A program made the translations under genes and the position numbers. Shown here one piece after another: positions 44,217-54,819 of a stretch of DNA of 64,000 nt. Source of the stretch: Clavaria fumosa (lineage: Eukaryota > Basidiomycota > Agaricomycetes > Agaricales > Clavariaceae); assembly GCA_951802425.1 (NCBI GenBank), contig OX637795.1:2108001-2172000 (forward strand). Reading direction: 5' to 3'. How positions within the stretch are numbered: position 1 is the first letter of the stretch; each line of letters begins with the position of its first letter. The notes below the pieces were generated by a model, which saw nothing but the letters and a program-made list of their open reading frames with translations, made no database searches and was not told the DNA's origin.

Positions 44217-45135
44217 ATGCAGACTTTATTGACATTTTCTCCAAGGAAGAGGCTCATGCCCTTTCACCTCACCAGACTTATGACCATGCAATACAGCTTG
44301 AACCAGACACCAAAGCCCCTTGGGGTCCACTGTACAACATGTCTGAGCTGGAACCAAAGGTTTTGCATGACTATATTGACAACATGCTCCAAAAGGGATT
44401 TATCCACCCTTCTGAATCCCCCATGGGAGCCCCTGTCATGTTTGTGAAAAAGAAGGATGGTTTACTCTGTCTTTGTGTTGACTATCGCAGTTTAAACAGG
44501 GTCACAATCAAAAACCAATACCCAATCCTGCTAATCAACAACATGCTTGACTGCTTACAGGGTGTGCGGATCTACTTGAAAATCAACCTCCATGTCAAGG
44601 AGGGCAACAAGTGGAAAACTGCTTTCCACACCTGATATGGTGCCTTTGAGTACTTAGTGATTCCATTCGGGCTAACCAATGCTCCAGCAATGTTCCAACA
44701 ATTTATGAATGACATTTTCACTGACATGGTTGACTCCTTTGTGGTCATCTACCTCAACTTTATTCCAACAACATAGTAGAGCATGAGGGTCATGTCTGCC
44801 ACATCCTACAGCAGCTTTGTGACAATCAACTTCATGTGAACCCAATGAAATTGAGTTTCCACCTTGATTCTGTAGAGTATTTGGGTTTTATTGTTTCTCC
44901 TGGTGGAATTTCTGTAGACTCTATGAAAATTGATGCCATCTTGACCTGGCCAATGCCTACTAATGTTAAAGAAACACAATCCTTTTTAGGCTTCACAAAC
45001 TTCTACCAACAATTCATCCATGGCTATTCAAGAATAACCCAACTGCTCAATAACCTTACACAGAAAGGGCTCTGCTTTGACTGGACTCCAGATTGCCAAG
45101 TGGCATTTGACTGCTTGAAGTCAGCATTTACATCC
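44217..45135 (+). pseudogene. Gypsy B reverse transcriptase, broken
   Basis: LHDYIDNMLQKGFIHPSESP, VDYRSLNRVTIKNQYP, WKTAFHT then a stop, [22 protein letters not shown]. The catalytic YxDD box has decayed to YLNF. The thumb VEYLGFIVSPGGISVD, FLGFTNFYQQFIHGYS follows, ending at the Gypsy C LTR. Confidence 0.85.
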
Positions 45136-45712
45136 TGTTACGGCTCACGTAGCCGGAAGTCCTGGGCAGGCTAGCTGGGCAGGAGGATGAGTAAAGCAAT
45201 AGTTCGAGAGTATTAAGTCTGGGGAATACATACAGCCTATCTACCTGTATTTATACTAGAGTCTGATGATATGGTAATGACTTAGTACAAGGAAACCAGA
45301 TGAGAGACTCAACAAGGGCGTCCGTAGGGAGGGAATGTAGGTATCCAGGAGACTGTCACGTGGACGCAACAACGGCGACGGGAACTGATGGTTGGTGGAC
45401 AGAAGACACAACAAGGGAACAAGGGGATAAGGTCAGCAGGGGAATGGGATAGTGGTAGTGGGGGGAAGAACAAGAAGGGTGCCAGATATGGTCTAATTCT
45501 GTGGGTGCCAGGGCGACAGCTGTCAGGGTTCGACAGGATGATGGCATCCCATGCTGGTGTTCCATCACGAAAACAGGCCATTTCCTCAGTAGTGGTCACG
45601 TGGATGGGCGCTTTACAGTCACATGGCTTCGGACTCAGTTGATCATGTGTCCGGGGTCATGGACGGGCCACGTGGCATAAGCACGGTGATCACATGATCA
45701 CATACCGTAACA
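45136..45712 (-). repeat. 3' LTR of Gypsy C
   Basis: 577 bp. TATAAATA box at 45248-45255 and self-primer AGACTTAATACT at 45209-45220, both on the minus strand. Confidence 0.95.
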
Positions 45713-47095
45713 TAACCTCCTCCTCAAGATTGCGCTTTTGAAGCAATCTCGAACTCCTGTATTGCTTCTTGGGCTTCTTTGAGATTTTTTGCAGGCTCCC
45801 AAGTGTCATCCTCTGGGGGGTAGCTGGTCCATCTCACTAGGTACTGGACTTGTTGACCACATTTACACTTTCCTCAGACGAATTCTACCTCGTACTGGGG
45901 CTCACCATTGATCTCTAGACTCTCAGGACGCAAAGGATGGTCAGGGCCTGGAGTGGCCAGAGTGAGGAGGGATTCGTGGAATACTGGGTGGATTTGCCAG
46001 TGTCATGGTAGTTCAAGCTCGTAGGCGGCGGCGCCTCGTTTCCCGACAACCTTGAAGGGACCAACTTGCCTTGGCATCAGCTTCTTTTGTAAGTCTTCCA
46101 AGACCAGGTTACGGCTCTCCAGCCAGACCAAGGTACCTTCTTTCCATTCCATAGTATACCCTCCTCGCTTCTCCATAGTCCTGTTGGATAGTTCCACTAG
46201 TTTCTTCATCTTCTCTCACATCTCGTAGGCCTTCTTCAGGAAATCGTTGGCAGCGGGATTGTTTGATTTGTCGAGGCGTAGGTCTGGGAGGGCGATGGGA
46301 TGGCGGGCATAGTCGAGGAGAAAGGGGGTCATGTTGGAAGATCCATAGGCACGGTTATTGAGGGCGAATTCCATGATAGGGAGCCCGGATGCCCAGTCTT
46401 CAGGCATTTCACTACAGACGTGCTTTAGTAGTGTAAATACCTCCTGATTGGCTCTCTCTGTAAGTCCGTCAGTCTGGGGGTGCTGGGATTGGTCTTGACC
46501 CCTAGCTGTCCATAGACGTTCTTCAGGAATTTCGCTATGAAGTTCGAGCCCTGGTCGCTTGTGACCTTGGAGGGCAATCCATGGCTGGCATAAATTTGCC
46601 ATAGGAATATTCGGGCCACTCCTTCGCTAGTCAGATTCATACTAATTGGTTCCAGTAGGGAGGACCTTGTCGCACGATCTTGGATAACCAACACACCATC
46701 ATATCCTTCTGAGGGGTTAAGTGGACCAACAATGTCCCAGCTTACCTCATCCCAGGGCTGGATAGGGGCAGGGAAAGGGTGCAGGGCAGGTTTGTTTCTG
46801 GCGTGGTTGATCTTGTTACGTTGGCAATGCCAACACCGCTGGATCCGAGCATGTATGTCATTGTCGAGACCGGGCCAGTCGAAGTTTCGCTTGACATTTT
46901 CACTTGTTTTTCACATACCCGGGTGTCCAGCAGAGGGCGCATCATGGTGGAGAGCCAGTACATCGTCGACTAGGCTCGGGGGAACCCAAATCTTATTTCG
47001 ATATGTCTTCAGCCCATCAGTTTCTTCTATGATGGTGGGTCTATGGGCAGTCGAAGTCTGGGCTGCCTTGATGCGGTCTAGAAGGCTTGGCTCAG
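45713..47095 (-). pseudogene. Gypsy C integrase and chromodomain, broken
   Basis: Integrase core pieces ARIFLWQIYASHGLPSKVTS, DQGSNFIAKFLKNVYG, NNRAYGSSNMTPFLLDYARH and LVWLESRNL, GPFKVVGKRGAAAYELELP lie in two or three frames. A chromodomain (YLVRWTSYPPEDDTWEPA) near 45770-45890 is interrupted by an in-frame TGA. Not functional. Confidence 0.85.
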
Positions 47096-49102
47096 CTACA
47101 GAATTGAAGAGGACGTCGGGGAGCAGTGGGGCAATGGAGGGGTCGTCCCGTCATCGTGGTCAGGACGCTGGGACAGGGCGTTGGCAGCGGTGTTGGTTTT
47201 TCTGGGTCGATGTTTGATTGAGAAGTTGTAGAGGGCGAGGAGGGCTCTCCATCGGTTCTGTCGTCCATTGAGAGGGTTGGGTTTCCGGAAATATGCAAGA
47301 TTGGTGTGGTCGGTCCAAATTTCGAATGGCTCCTTGGTGGCGATGAGATATTGCAGCCAGGTTTCGAGAGCTCGGATGATGGCGAGGAGCTCCTTGTCAT
47401 AGGTGTCATAGTTTTTCTCTGCGTCTTTGAGGGCCTTTGAAAAACAATCGATTATCGCCCAGTTTCCATCCTCCTGTTGCTGATAGAGAATTCTGCCTAT
47501 CGCAATGTTGGACATGTCCGTTTTGATCTTCCAGTTCCTGTTGTCTTTTGGTACCATGGTCCGTTGTCCATCGAGCAAGGCCTGGATAAGGCGACTAAAG
47601 GCCTCCTGCTCCTCACAGTTCCACTGCCATTCTTTGTTATCAGTAAGCTGGTGGAGCAGGATGGCGATGGTGGCAAAGTCCGGGATATGTCTCCTGAAAT
47701 AGTTAAGGAATCCAAGAAACCTTTGGACATCCTTCTTACACTTTGGGACCAGCCATTCTCTGATTCCAGTGCATAGCCTTTCTGACTTCTCTATGTGCCC
47801 TTTGCGAATGTAATGCCCCAGGAATTCTACTTCCCTCTTCTGGAATTTACATTTCTCCAGCCTCAAGCAGAGCGAGTTTTCAGCGAGTTTACAGAGTACG
47901 GATCGCGTGACTCGTTGGTGGGTCTCTAGGTCCGGTGTGTAGATGAGGATGTCATCGATGTAGACATGGACATGTCCAGTGGCAATCTCGTCTCGAAGGA
48001 TGGCATTCATGAAATGCTGGAATGATGCAGGGGTGTTGGTGAGTCCAAATCCCATTACTGTGTATTCGAATTGTCCTTCCGGACAGATGAAAGCTGTTTT
48101 CCATTTGTCACCTTTGCAGATGCGGATGTTATTGAAGCCTCGAATGACGTCCATTGCAGTATAGAAGACCTTCCCCTTGAGGGCATCCAGGATATCTCGG
48201 ATCAGCGGGAGTGGGTGTGTGTCCTTCTTCGTTACAGCATTGAGCTCGCGATAATCAATGATGGGATGTAGTTTCTTTCCTTCTTGTTTGAAGAACAAGG
48301 GCGCGGCCCAAGGAGAATTCGAGGGTTGGATCCGTCCACTCTCTAGATTCTCCTCGATCCATGTCTTGAGTTCCAGATAGTATGCTCTTGGTACTGAATA
48401 GATCTTTGATCGCTTCGGCATGGCGTCCTTCTGGATCTCGATAGCATGGTCAATGGCTCCTCGTGAGGGTGGTAGTTTCGAGAATGCTGAGATGGAGAAT
48501 ACACTCGGGAATTCCTCGTGGTACAGGGGGATGGGCGCTTTGGTAAAGTTTCCTTGTGCCAGCGCTGCTCCTATCAGGACAGGGGTGGTTTTCTTTGGCA
48601 GAGGGAAGACGATTGTCCGTTTGACCCAGTCGATCTTGGGATTGTTTCTTCGAAGCCAGTCGTCTCCCAAATAGAGATGTGGAGGGTGGAACTGACCGAC
48701 CAGTAGGGTAATGTTTTGGCGGAAGCTCTGTCCGATGCTGATAGTCAGGTTCACCATCTGTGTGACCATTCCTATGGCATTGGAAGATCCATCAGCGTTA
48801 ATCGAATATAAGGGCTGGGGGAGGTTGCTTAGTTTCAGCCCCAGGCTTTGGGCATATTTCTTGTCAATGGCGGAGGCCGAGCAACCAGAATCCATGAGAG
48901 CGTATCCAAGTTTATGTCTCCCATTGCTGGGGTTTTCCATGACCACTGGTATTTCCATACAAGGCTTCTCAGGGTTAGCCTTGACTTTCTCTTTCCTCAG
49001 GTTCAGTCTAGAGGACGGGGAAGGGGTCACCAAGACCTGTTTATTCTGGGCAGGGGCACAAGGAGGTACATAACTTTTTACCAGCAAAGATGCTGAACTC
49101 AA
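47096..49102 (-). CDS. Gypsy C protease-RT-RNase H open segment
   Basis: 668 open codons. Protease YALMDSGCSASAIDKKY; RT LHPIIDYRELN, AMDVIRGFNNIRI, FEYTVMGFGLTNTPASFQ and YIDDILIYTPD; RNase H WKIKTDMSNIAIG (the usual TDAS altered) and the DHTNLAYFRKP block. It stops at 47096, before the integrase, so the polyprotein is truncated. No upstream ATG is clearly the start; it would be expressed as part of a Gag-Pol product. Confidence 0.85.
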   Translation of the reverse strand: MSSASLLVKSYVPPCAPAQNKQVLVTPSPSSRLNLRKEKVKANPEKPCMEIPVVMENPSNGRHKLGYALMDSGCSASAIDKKYAQSLGLKLSNLPQPLYSINADGSSNAIGMVTQMVNLTISIGQSFRQNITLLVGQFHPPHLYLGDDWLRRNNPKIDWVKRTIVFPLPKKTTPVLIGAALAQGNFTKAPIPLYHEEFPSVFSISAFSKLPPSRGAIDHAIEIQKDAMPKRSKIYSVPRAYYLELKTWIEENLESGRIQPSNSPWAAPLFFKQEGKKLHPIIDYRELNAVTKKDTHPLPLIRDILDALKGKVFYTAMDVIRGFNNIRICKGDKWKTAFICPEGQFEYTVMGFGLTNTPASFQHFMNAILRDEIATGHVHVYIDDILIYTPDLETHQRVTRSVLCKLAENSLCLRLEKCKFQKREVEFLGHYIRKGHIEKSERLCTGIREWLVPKCKKDVQRFLGFLNYFRRHIPDFATIAILLHQLTDNKEWQWNCEEQEAFSRLIQALLDGQRTMVPKDNRNWKIKTDMSNIAIGRILYQQQEDGNWAIIDCFSKALKDAEKNYDTYDKELLAIIRALETWLQYLIATKEPFEIWTDHTNLAYFRKPNPLNGRQNRWRALLALYNFSIKHRPRKTNTAANALSQRPDHDDGTTPPLPHCSPTSSSIL

Positions 49103-50570
49103 TCTTCGCTGTCAGCAAAATAGGGAATTTCTTTGTCTTTAACTGCAACTAAATCCCTCAACCTCACGATCTCGGCTTGCACCTGCTCCAGCTCATCACT
49201 CGGGGTTGTCGCAGGTGTCGTGTGTGCCGGGGTAATTGGGGCAGGGAGGGTCAAGATTCCTCAGACCTGCTGGGTGCGGCGCATAGGTGGGAGCGGACAA
49301 TTCTTCGAGATGTGACCAAGACCGCGACAGTTGTAGCATTGGACTTTGGCAGGTCTCGGGTGGGAGTGATCGATGATCATAGCATCCGGGTTCTTGATCG
49401 GTGTAGTGGCGGGTGGGGCACGGGGTGGCACCATGTTCATACGGGGAGGGGGAAGGGGAGCACAGGCTTTTCGGAGCAACTTGAATTCCTGCCAAAGGTC
49501 ATCCATTCGGATTGCCTTGCTTCTCCATCCGAGGTAGGTTTCAGGGAGGGCATCGGAATTATAGATCTTCTTGACGAGTGGCTGGTTTAGCCCGTTCTTG
49601 AGGTATTCGATCAGCACTGATTCATGGTGAGCGATGCTGAGGTGGGCCTGTCGGTAGAGCCAGTCGAACTCGGTGAAGAATTCGCAGGCGGTTTTCCCAC
49701 TTTGTCGTAGCTTCTGGAGGTTGGCGAGGGCTCATGTTTCGTTGGCTGTATCGAGGAATCTGTTGTCTAGGTCATTCACAAAATTAGCCCAGCTACCTGT
49801 GGTCTCTCTTTTGATGATTCGATCAACTCGGGCATTGGCCCATTCCTCTGCATAGTTCAAGCACATCTTGTTGAGGACGAAGTAGATCTTCTTGGTGTCA
49901 GTTTCATATCTCTTGGATTCAGAGGCGAAGAGAAGGGTAAATTGTCACTTGAAGGTCCAATACCCAGTCTTATCTCCATTATAGTCCTTGACCATAATCC
50001 CACTACTCGACATCGGAGTCGAGGTTGTATGGTTGGATTGATGAGACGTCTGAGGGGCCGGGGGATGAGACATCGTCAGGGTTAGTGAATGGGCTGAGAG
50101 GCTTGGGCTGTGGTATGTGGATGGCAGCTCAGTATCGGGCAGCGAGTTCCCTAGCTGCCAAGAGGTCGGGGATGTTGGTTGGGGTAATAGAGGTGATGGA
50201 AACATCAGGGGGGATCTGGGAGTGTCATACAGGAATGGTGGGATAGGGGACAGAGGCACGAGGCTTCCAGTCCACAATGGTTCAGGTCGCGGTGTCGACA
50301 AGGTACTCGGTATGGTAGCCGGAGATTGAGATAAAGCGCTCCAGGGGGTGCGTCTGTGTACACTTGTTGGTGAAAGTTCGGGGGGAGGGTATGGGCGAGG
50401 GGGATCGTGAAGGTGGGGCGGTTTCGGTGGAAGTGGGGGTTGGGATATTGTCGATTTCTTCGATGTTGAGGCCCTCTAAGACCTCAGCGATGTCTTCTTG
50501 TTGTTGTGTAATCCAAAGCTCGGTTAGATGTTCTTGCAAGGTCTCTACGAATTCAACCTGACTGTAGGTT
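49103..50570 (-). pseudogene. Gypsy C gag, broken
   Basis: YLKNGLNQPLVKKIYN, LPETYLGWRSKAIRMDD and the zinc knuckle CYNCRGLGHISKNC (49261-49617) plus Pro/Ser-rich N-terminal pieces at 49945-50539. Segments are in different frames. Confidence 0.75.
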
Positions 50571-50910
50571 TTGAATAAATGTTGTACACAGAGGGTTCAG
50601 GAGGTTAGTAATCCTGTCGGGATGAATTGCCTCTCAACGGAACGGTAGACGACACTCTTCAGGTATTTCTGATACTCAGGAGTGTGGGGGCGTGTGACTG
50701 CAGTCAGGGTTCGTCGATCGATGTGACGGAGGCAGTTTCATCGCCAAGTCTCACGGATTTCGATTAGTCCGGGGGGCAGTGGTAGGTGTAAGGCGTATTG
50801 CCACATTCAGTATGCTTGATCAGCAGGGTCGTTCGTTCAAGTCGCGAGGACAGTAGGAGAATCCAGGGTGAAGAGAGGGGACCAGGTCCAGTGAGGAGGT
50901 GGTTGTGGGC

Positions 50911-50922
50911 AGACTTAATACT
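50911..50922 (-). promoter_or_regulatory. Self-primer binding site of Gypsy C
   Basis: Minus strand AGTATTAAGTCT, 1 nt inside the 5' LTR, is a perfect 12-nt complement of the sequence 28-35 nt downstream of the LTR TATA box. Confidence 0.85.
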
Positions 50923-50923
50923 A

Positions 50924-51489
50924 TGTTATGGCTCACGTAGCTGGAAGTCCTGGGCAGGCTAGCTGGGCAGGAGGACGAGTAAAGCAATAGTTCGAGAGTA
51001 TTAAGTCTGGGGAATACATACAGCCTATCTACCTGTATTTATACTAGAGTCTGGTGATATGGTAATGACTTAGTACAAGGAAACCAGATGAGAGACTCAA
51101 CAAGGGCGTCTGTAGGGAGGGAATGCAGGTATCCAGGAGACTGTCATGTGGACACGACAATGGCGATGGGAACCGACAGTTGGTGGACAGAAGACACAAC
51201 AAGGGAACAAGGGGATAAGGTCGGTGGGGGAATGTGATAGTGGTAGCAGGGGGAAGAACAAGAAGGGTGCCGGATATGGTCTAATTCCGTGGGTGCCAGG
51301 GTGACAGCTGTCAGGGTTCGACAGGATGATGGCATCCCGCGCTGGTGTTCCATCACGAAAACGGGCCATTTCCTCGGTAGTGGTCACGTGGATGGGCACT
51401 TTACAGTCACGTGGCTTCGGACTCAGTCGATCACGTGTCCGGGGTCATGGACAGGCCACGTGGTGATCACATGATCACATACTGTAACA
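50924..51489 (-). repeat. 5' LTR of Gypsy C
   Basis: 566 bp. TATAAATA at 51036-51043 and predicted transcript start near 51008, minus strand. It lacks 11 bp present in its partner near the end. Confidence 0.95.
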
Positions 51490-51490
51490 C

Positions 51491-52328
51491 CAAGCTTCAA
51501 GACGCCCAGCTAAATTATGATGTCTATGACTTGGAGCTCCTCATGGTGGTACGTGCACTCAAGGAGTGGCAACACTACCTCCTCGGGCAGGACTTTGAGG
51601 TCCATATGGACCACAAGAACCTTTCGTACTTCTGGAAGCCAAATTCGCTCAATGGACGCCAGAACTGCTGGAGGCAATTCCTGTTGCTCTTCCGCTTCAA
51701 AATTGTTCCCCGATCCAGAAGATCGAACGCCGCTGCCAATGCTCTATCCTGCCACCCTGACTACGATGATCAACCTCCCTGCCCTGCCCAAGTCCTGTTG
51801 CTGGACCACTTCTTCCGGGTCAATGAGACCCTGTCCCTAATGGAGAAGCTAAGGATTGAGCAGGCCCTGGAGACTCCTCCAGAAGGGGCAGAGAAGGATA
51901 AAGAAGGGTATCTCCAGGTACAGGAGAGGCTCTGGGTCCCAATGACACTTGTGAAGGACATCCTCGATCTCCACCACTCAGCTTGGACCACCGTGCACCC
52001 AGGAATTTCCAAGACCCAGGTCGCAGTTGCAAAATATTGGTATTTGCCCACACTTAAGAAGGACACCCGCACCTATGTCATCACCTGCGACATCTGCCTG
52101 AGGATCAAACCTCGATGCGGCCGGAAGCCGGCTCCCCTCCACCCTCTCCCTATCCCCTTGCGGCCCTGGCAAGTCATCAGTTGGGACCTAATCAGCCCTG
52201 TCTCGGAGTCTGTGGGCTACAACATGATCCTGGTAATCAAGGACTATTTAACAAAGATGATCATCCTTGCCCCAACTGTTCAGGAACTCATGTCAGAAGG
52301 AGCAGCCTCGATTCTCCTGGAGAAGATA
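51491..52328 (+). pseudogene. Gypsy D RNase H-integrase N-terminal part
   Basis: KLQDAQLNYDVYDLELLMVV and FEVHMDHKNLSYFWKP (RNase H). Then the integrase zinc domain TVHPGISKTQVAVAKYWYLP with CDICLRIKPRCGRK, and the core start WQVISWDLISPVSESVGYN. Open until the Tc1/mariner insertion, which splits ILLEKI from YAYYGLPEKVVSD. Confidence 0.85.
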
Positions 52329-52628
52329 CAGTGACTCACAAAACTGTTTGAATGTTTTGCACTTTTGAAATGATTCACTTATAACACTCCAAGTAAAATG
52401 GCTAAATTTCTGAGGATATTTGTGAGGATATCCATGCCTCTTGGCTACAACTTTGCTCTACATTATAAAGTACCATTTTCATTTTTGGTAATGTTATGAC
52501 ATCATTTTCTTTGTCATGTCATTCGAACAGTTTTGTTGCTGACAATTTTATCAGTCAAATGTGTAAGTATTAGTGTTCAATATAGCCTCTTTTTGCCTTC
52601 AGCACATCCCCAATCCCTCTAGGCATGC

Positions 52629-53373
52629 TTTCAATTAATCCCTGACAAAAATAGAAGCAAGTATCTTATTCCACTCCTCTTCCACCCTTCCCACAACTGT
52701 AACACTCCACCTGGTGCCTTTTCATACTCTCCAAGCCTCCTGCTAAGATGAATCCACAGATGATCAATGGGATTGAGGTCTGGAGATTGAGTAGGCCATA
52801 TGAGGGTCATAAAATCAGGGTCTTTTAGCCAATTTTTGGCCTGGTGGCTATGGTGCTTGAGTTCCCCATCATGTTGCAATATGATGTCTTCAGGGATCTT
52901 GTCGTAGTATTGGAGGCTGGCCTGAAGTTTGGCAGTGTAAAGGTGCTTATCCATCCTCTCATCAATCTTGCAGGCATATCCTACCCCCTCCAACATCATA
53001 CATCCCCATACTATCACAGAACCACCTCCAAATGTTCTTGTTCCCTCCACTAACCTGTCACCACCCTATTTTTACCCTGCTTCTGCCTCACCCATTTCTT
53101 CCCATTAGATCCCAGCCTATTGATCTTAGTCTCATCTGACCAGACAACCCTCTTCCAGTCCTCTATAGTCCAATCTTTATGAGCTATGGCAAAGTCCATC
53201 CCCTCCTTCTTATGTCTACTACTAAGTGAGAGCAATTTCTTTTCAGTTACAGCCTTTAGACCTACAGTCCTTAGACACCTTCTAACAGTGTGTGCAGAAA
53301 TAGGTTGGTTAGTAATACTAATTAGGGTCCTGGCAATCTGCACAGTATTTTCTGCCTTGCCAGAACTGATCAA
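52629..53373 (-). pseudogene. Tc1/mariner transposase, incomplete
   Basis: The central part gives a Tc3-type helix-turn-helix (ISAHTVRRCLRTVGLKA) and the first catalytic Asp (WSDETKINRLGSNG). The left arm gives FGGGSVIVWGCMM, LQHDGELKHHS and WPTQSPDLNPIDHLW (second Asp and third acid region). The N-terminal DNA-binding half is absent and a frame break separates 53050 from 53053. Confidence 0.85.
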
Positions 53374-53378
53374 GCATA

Positions 53379-53705
53379 TTGCAACATGATGGGGAACTCA
53401 AGCACCATAGCCACCAGGCCAAAAATTGGCTAAAAGACCCTGATTTTAAGGCCCTCATATGGCCTACTCAATCTCCAGACCTCAACCCCATTGATCATCT
53501 GTGGATTCATCTTGGCAGGAGGCTTGGAAAGTATGAAAAGGCACCAGGTGGAGTGTTACAGTTGTGGGAAGGGTGGAAGAGGGGTGGAATAAGATACTTG
53601 CTTCTATTTTGTCAGGGATTGATTAAAAGCATGCCTAGAGGGATTGGGGATGTGCTGAAGGCAAAAGAGGCCATATTGAACACTAATACTTACACATTTG
53701 ACTGA
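53379..53705 (+). pseudogene. Inverted duplicate of transposase C-terminus
   Basis: QHDGELKHHSHQAKNWLKD, WPTQSPDLNPIDHLWIHLG, ending ILNTNTYTFD. Same protein segment as 52631-52880 read on the other strand; it has no start of its own. Confidence 0.9.
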
Positions 53706-53929
53706 TAAAATTGTCAGCAACAAAACTGTTCGAATGACATGACAAAGAAAATGATGTCATAACATTACCAAAAATGGAAATGGTACTTTATAATGTAGAG
53801 CAAAGTTGTAGCCAAGAGGCATGGATATCCTCACAAATATCCTCAGAAATTTAGCCATTTTACTTGGAGTGTTATAAGTGAATCATTTCAAAAGTGCAAA
53901 ACATTCAAACAGTTTTGTGAGTCACTGTA

Positions 53930-54808
53930 TATGCCTACTATGGGCTTCCGGAGAAGGTAGTGTCTGACTGAGGGGGACAGTTTGTTTCCAAGTTTATGCG
54001 TGAGGTCTATGACAAACTAGGCATCAAGTCTGCCACTTCCACTGCCTACCACCTGCAAACGGACAGACAAGTGGAAAGGGCCAACCAGGAGGTTGAGGTA
54101 GTACTCTGAGCACTGACTAAAGAAGACCAAGCTGATTGGGCCGCCGTTCTCCCCCTAGCCCAGTTCGCCCTCAACTCGCAACCCATTCATGACTCGGACA
54201 TCACTCCCTTCTTGGCCCTCCATGGTTTCAATCCCACCCCAATCCCTGATTTCCCTGCCAGCTTCGACATACCTGCCACCAATGAGTTCCTTGCCCGGAT
54301 TTCCACTGCCTGTGACTGCCTCTGGGATGTCCTGCAGAAAGGACAAACAACTGACTCCGTGACTTATGACAACCACTCACGGGAACCAGAGGTCTACAAA
54401 AAAGGTGACCTGGTATATTTGGACTTGTGAAATCTCCCCCTCCACCTCCCTTCCAAGAAGCTCAGCCCCAAGTTCGTCGGACCTTTCCCCATGGAAGAAA
54501 AGGTAGGAACATCAGCCTATTGCCTTACCCTTCCCCCAAGCTGGTGAATCCACCTGGTCTTCAACGTGACATTACTCAAACCCTTCTGGGGAGACCCGTC
54601 TTCTGTCCAACCACCACCCAAACTTGTAGAAGGAGGGGAGCAGTATGATGTTGAGCAAGTCCTTGCCAAGAGGAAAAGGAGAGGGAAGGTTCAGTACTTG
54701 GTAAGCTGGGTTGGTTATCCACCCAAGGAGAATACATGGGAGCCCCTGGAGAACCTCGCAGACATGAAGGAGGCCATCATGGAGTTTGTTCAGGAGAACA
54801 AATTTTAG
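53930..54808 (+). pseudogene. Gypsy D integrase C-part and chromodomain, broken
   Basis: YGLPEKVVSD then a stop, GGQFVSKFMREVYDKLGI, QFALNSQPIHDSDITPFLALHG, YKKGDLVYLDL then a stop, [22 protein letters not shown]. The chromodomain EQYDVEQVLAKRKRRGKVQY and VSWVGYPPKENTWEPLENL ends at 54806-54808 and is intact. At least three lesions precede it. Confidence 0.85.
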
Positions 54809-54819
54809 GAAGGGGAATA

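Larger units (their letters stand above)
34119..45135 (+). mobile_element. Gypsy B: old, broken Ty3/Gypsy element hosting nested insertions
   Basis: Plus-strand gag, protease and RT remnants run in order but with many stops and frame breaks and almost no CpG. The 7.3-kb LTR element interrupts the gag at 35607-42908 with the duplication GAACC. The element is lost after the RT thumb, where the Gypsy C LTR starts. No LTR of its own is identified on the left. Confidence 0.85.
45136..51489 (-). mobile_element. Gypsy C: chromovirus with two LTRs, coding regions broken
   Basis: LTRs 45136-45712 (577 bp) and 50924-51489 (566 bp), TGTTA…TAACA. Purine tract GAGGAGGAGGTTA beside the left LTR. Minus-strand order: gag, PR-RT-RNase H, integrase, chromodomain. 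No target duplication is seen: CATCC on the left and CCAAG on the right. Confidence 0.92.
52329..53927. mobile_element. Foldback Tc1/mariner element
   Basis: TA duplication on both sides (52327-52328 and 53928-53929), termini CAGTGACTC. The ends are not short inverted repeats. The arms are about 555 bp (52329-52883) and 553 bp (53375-53927), nearly identical in inverse orientation, around a 491-bp unique centre. Each arm includes the 3' third of the transposase gene, so the normal 5' end has been replaced by a second copy of the 3' end. Confidence 0.93.
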
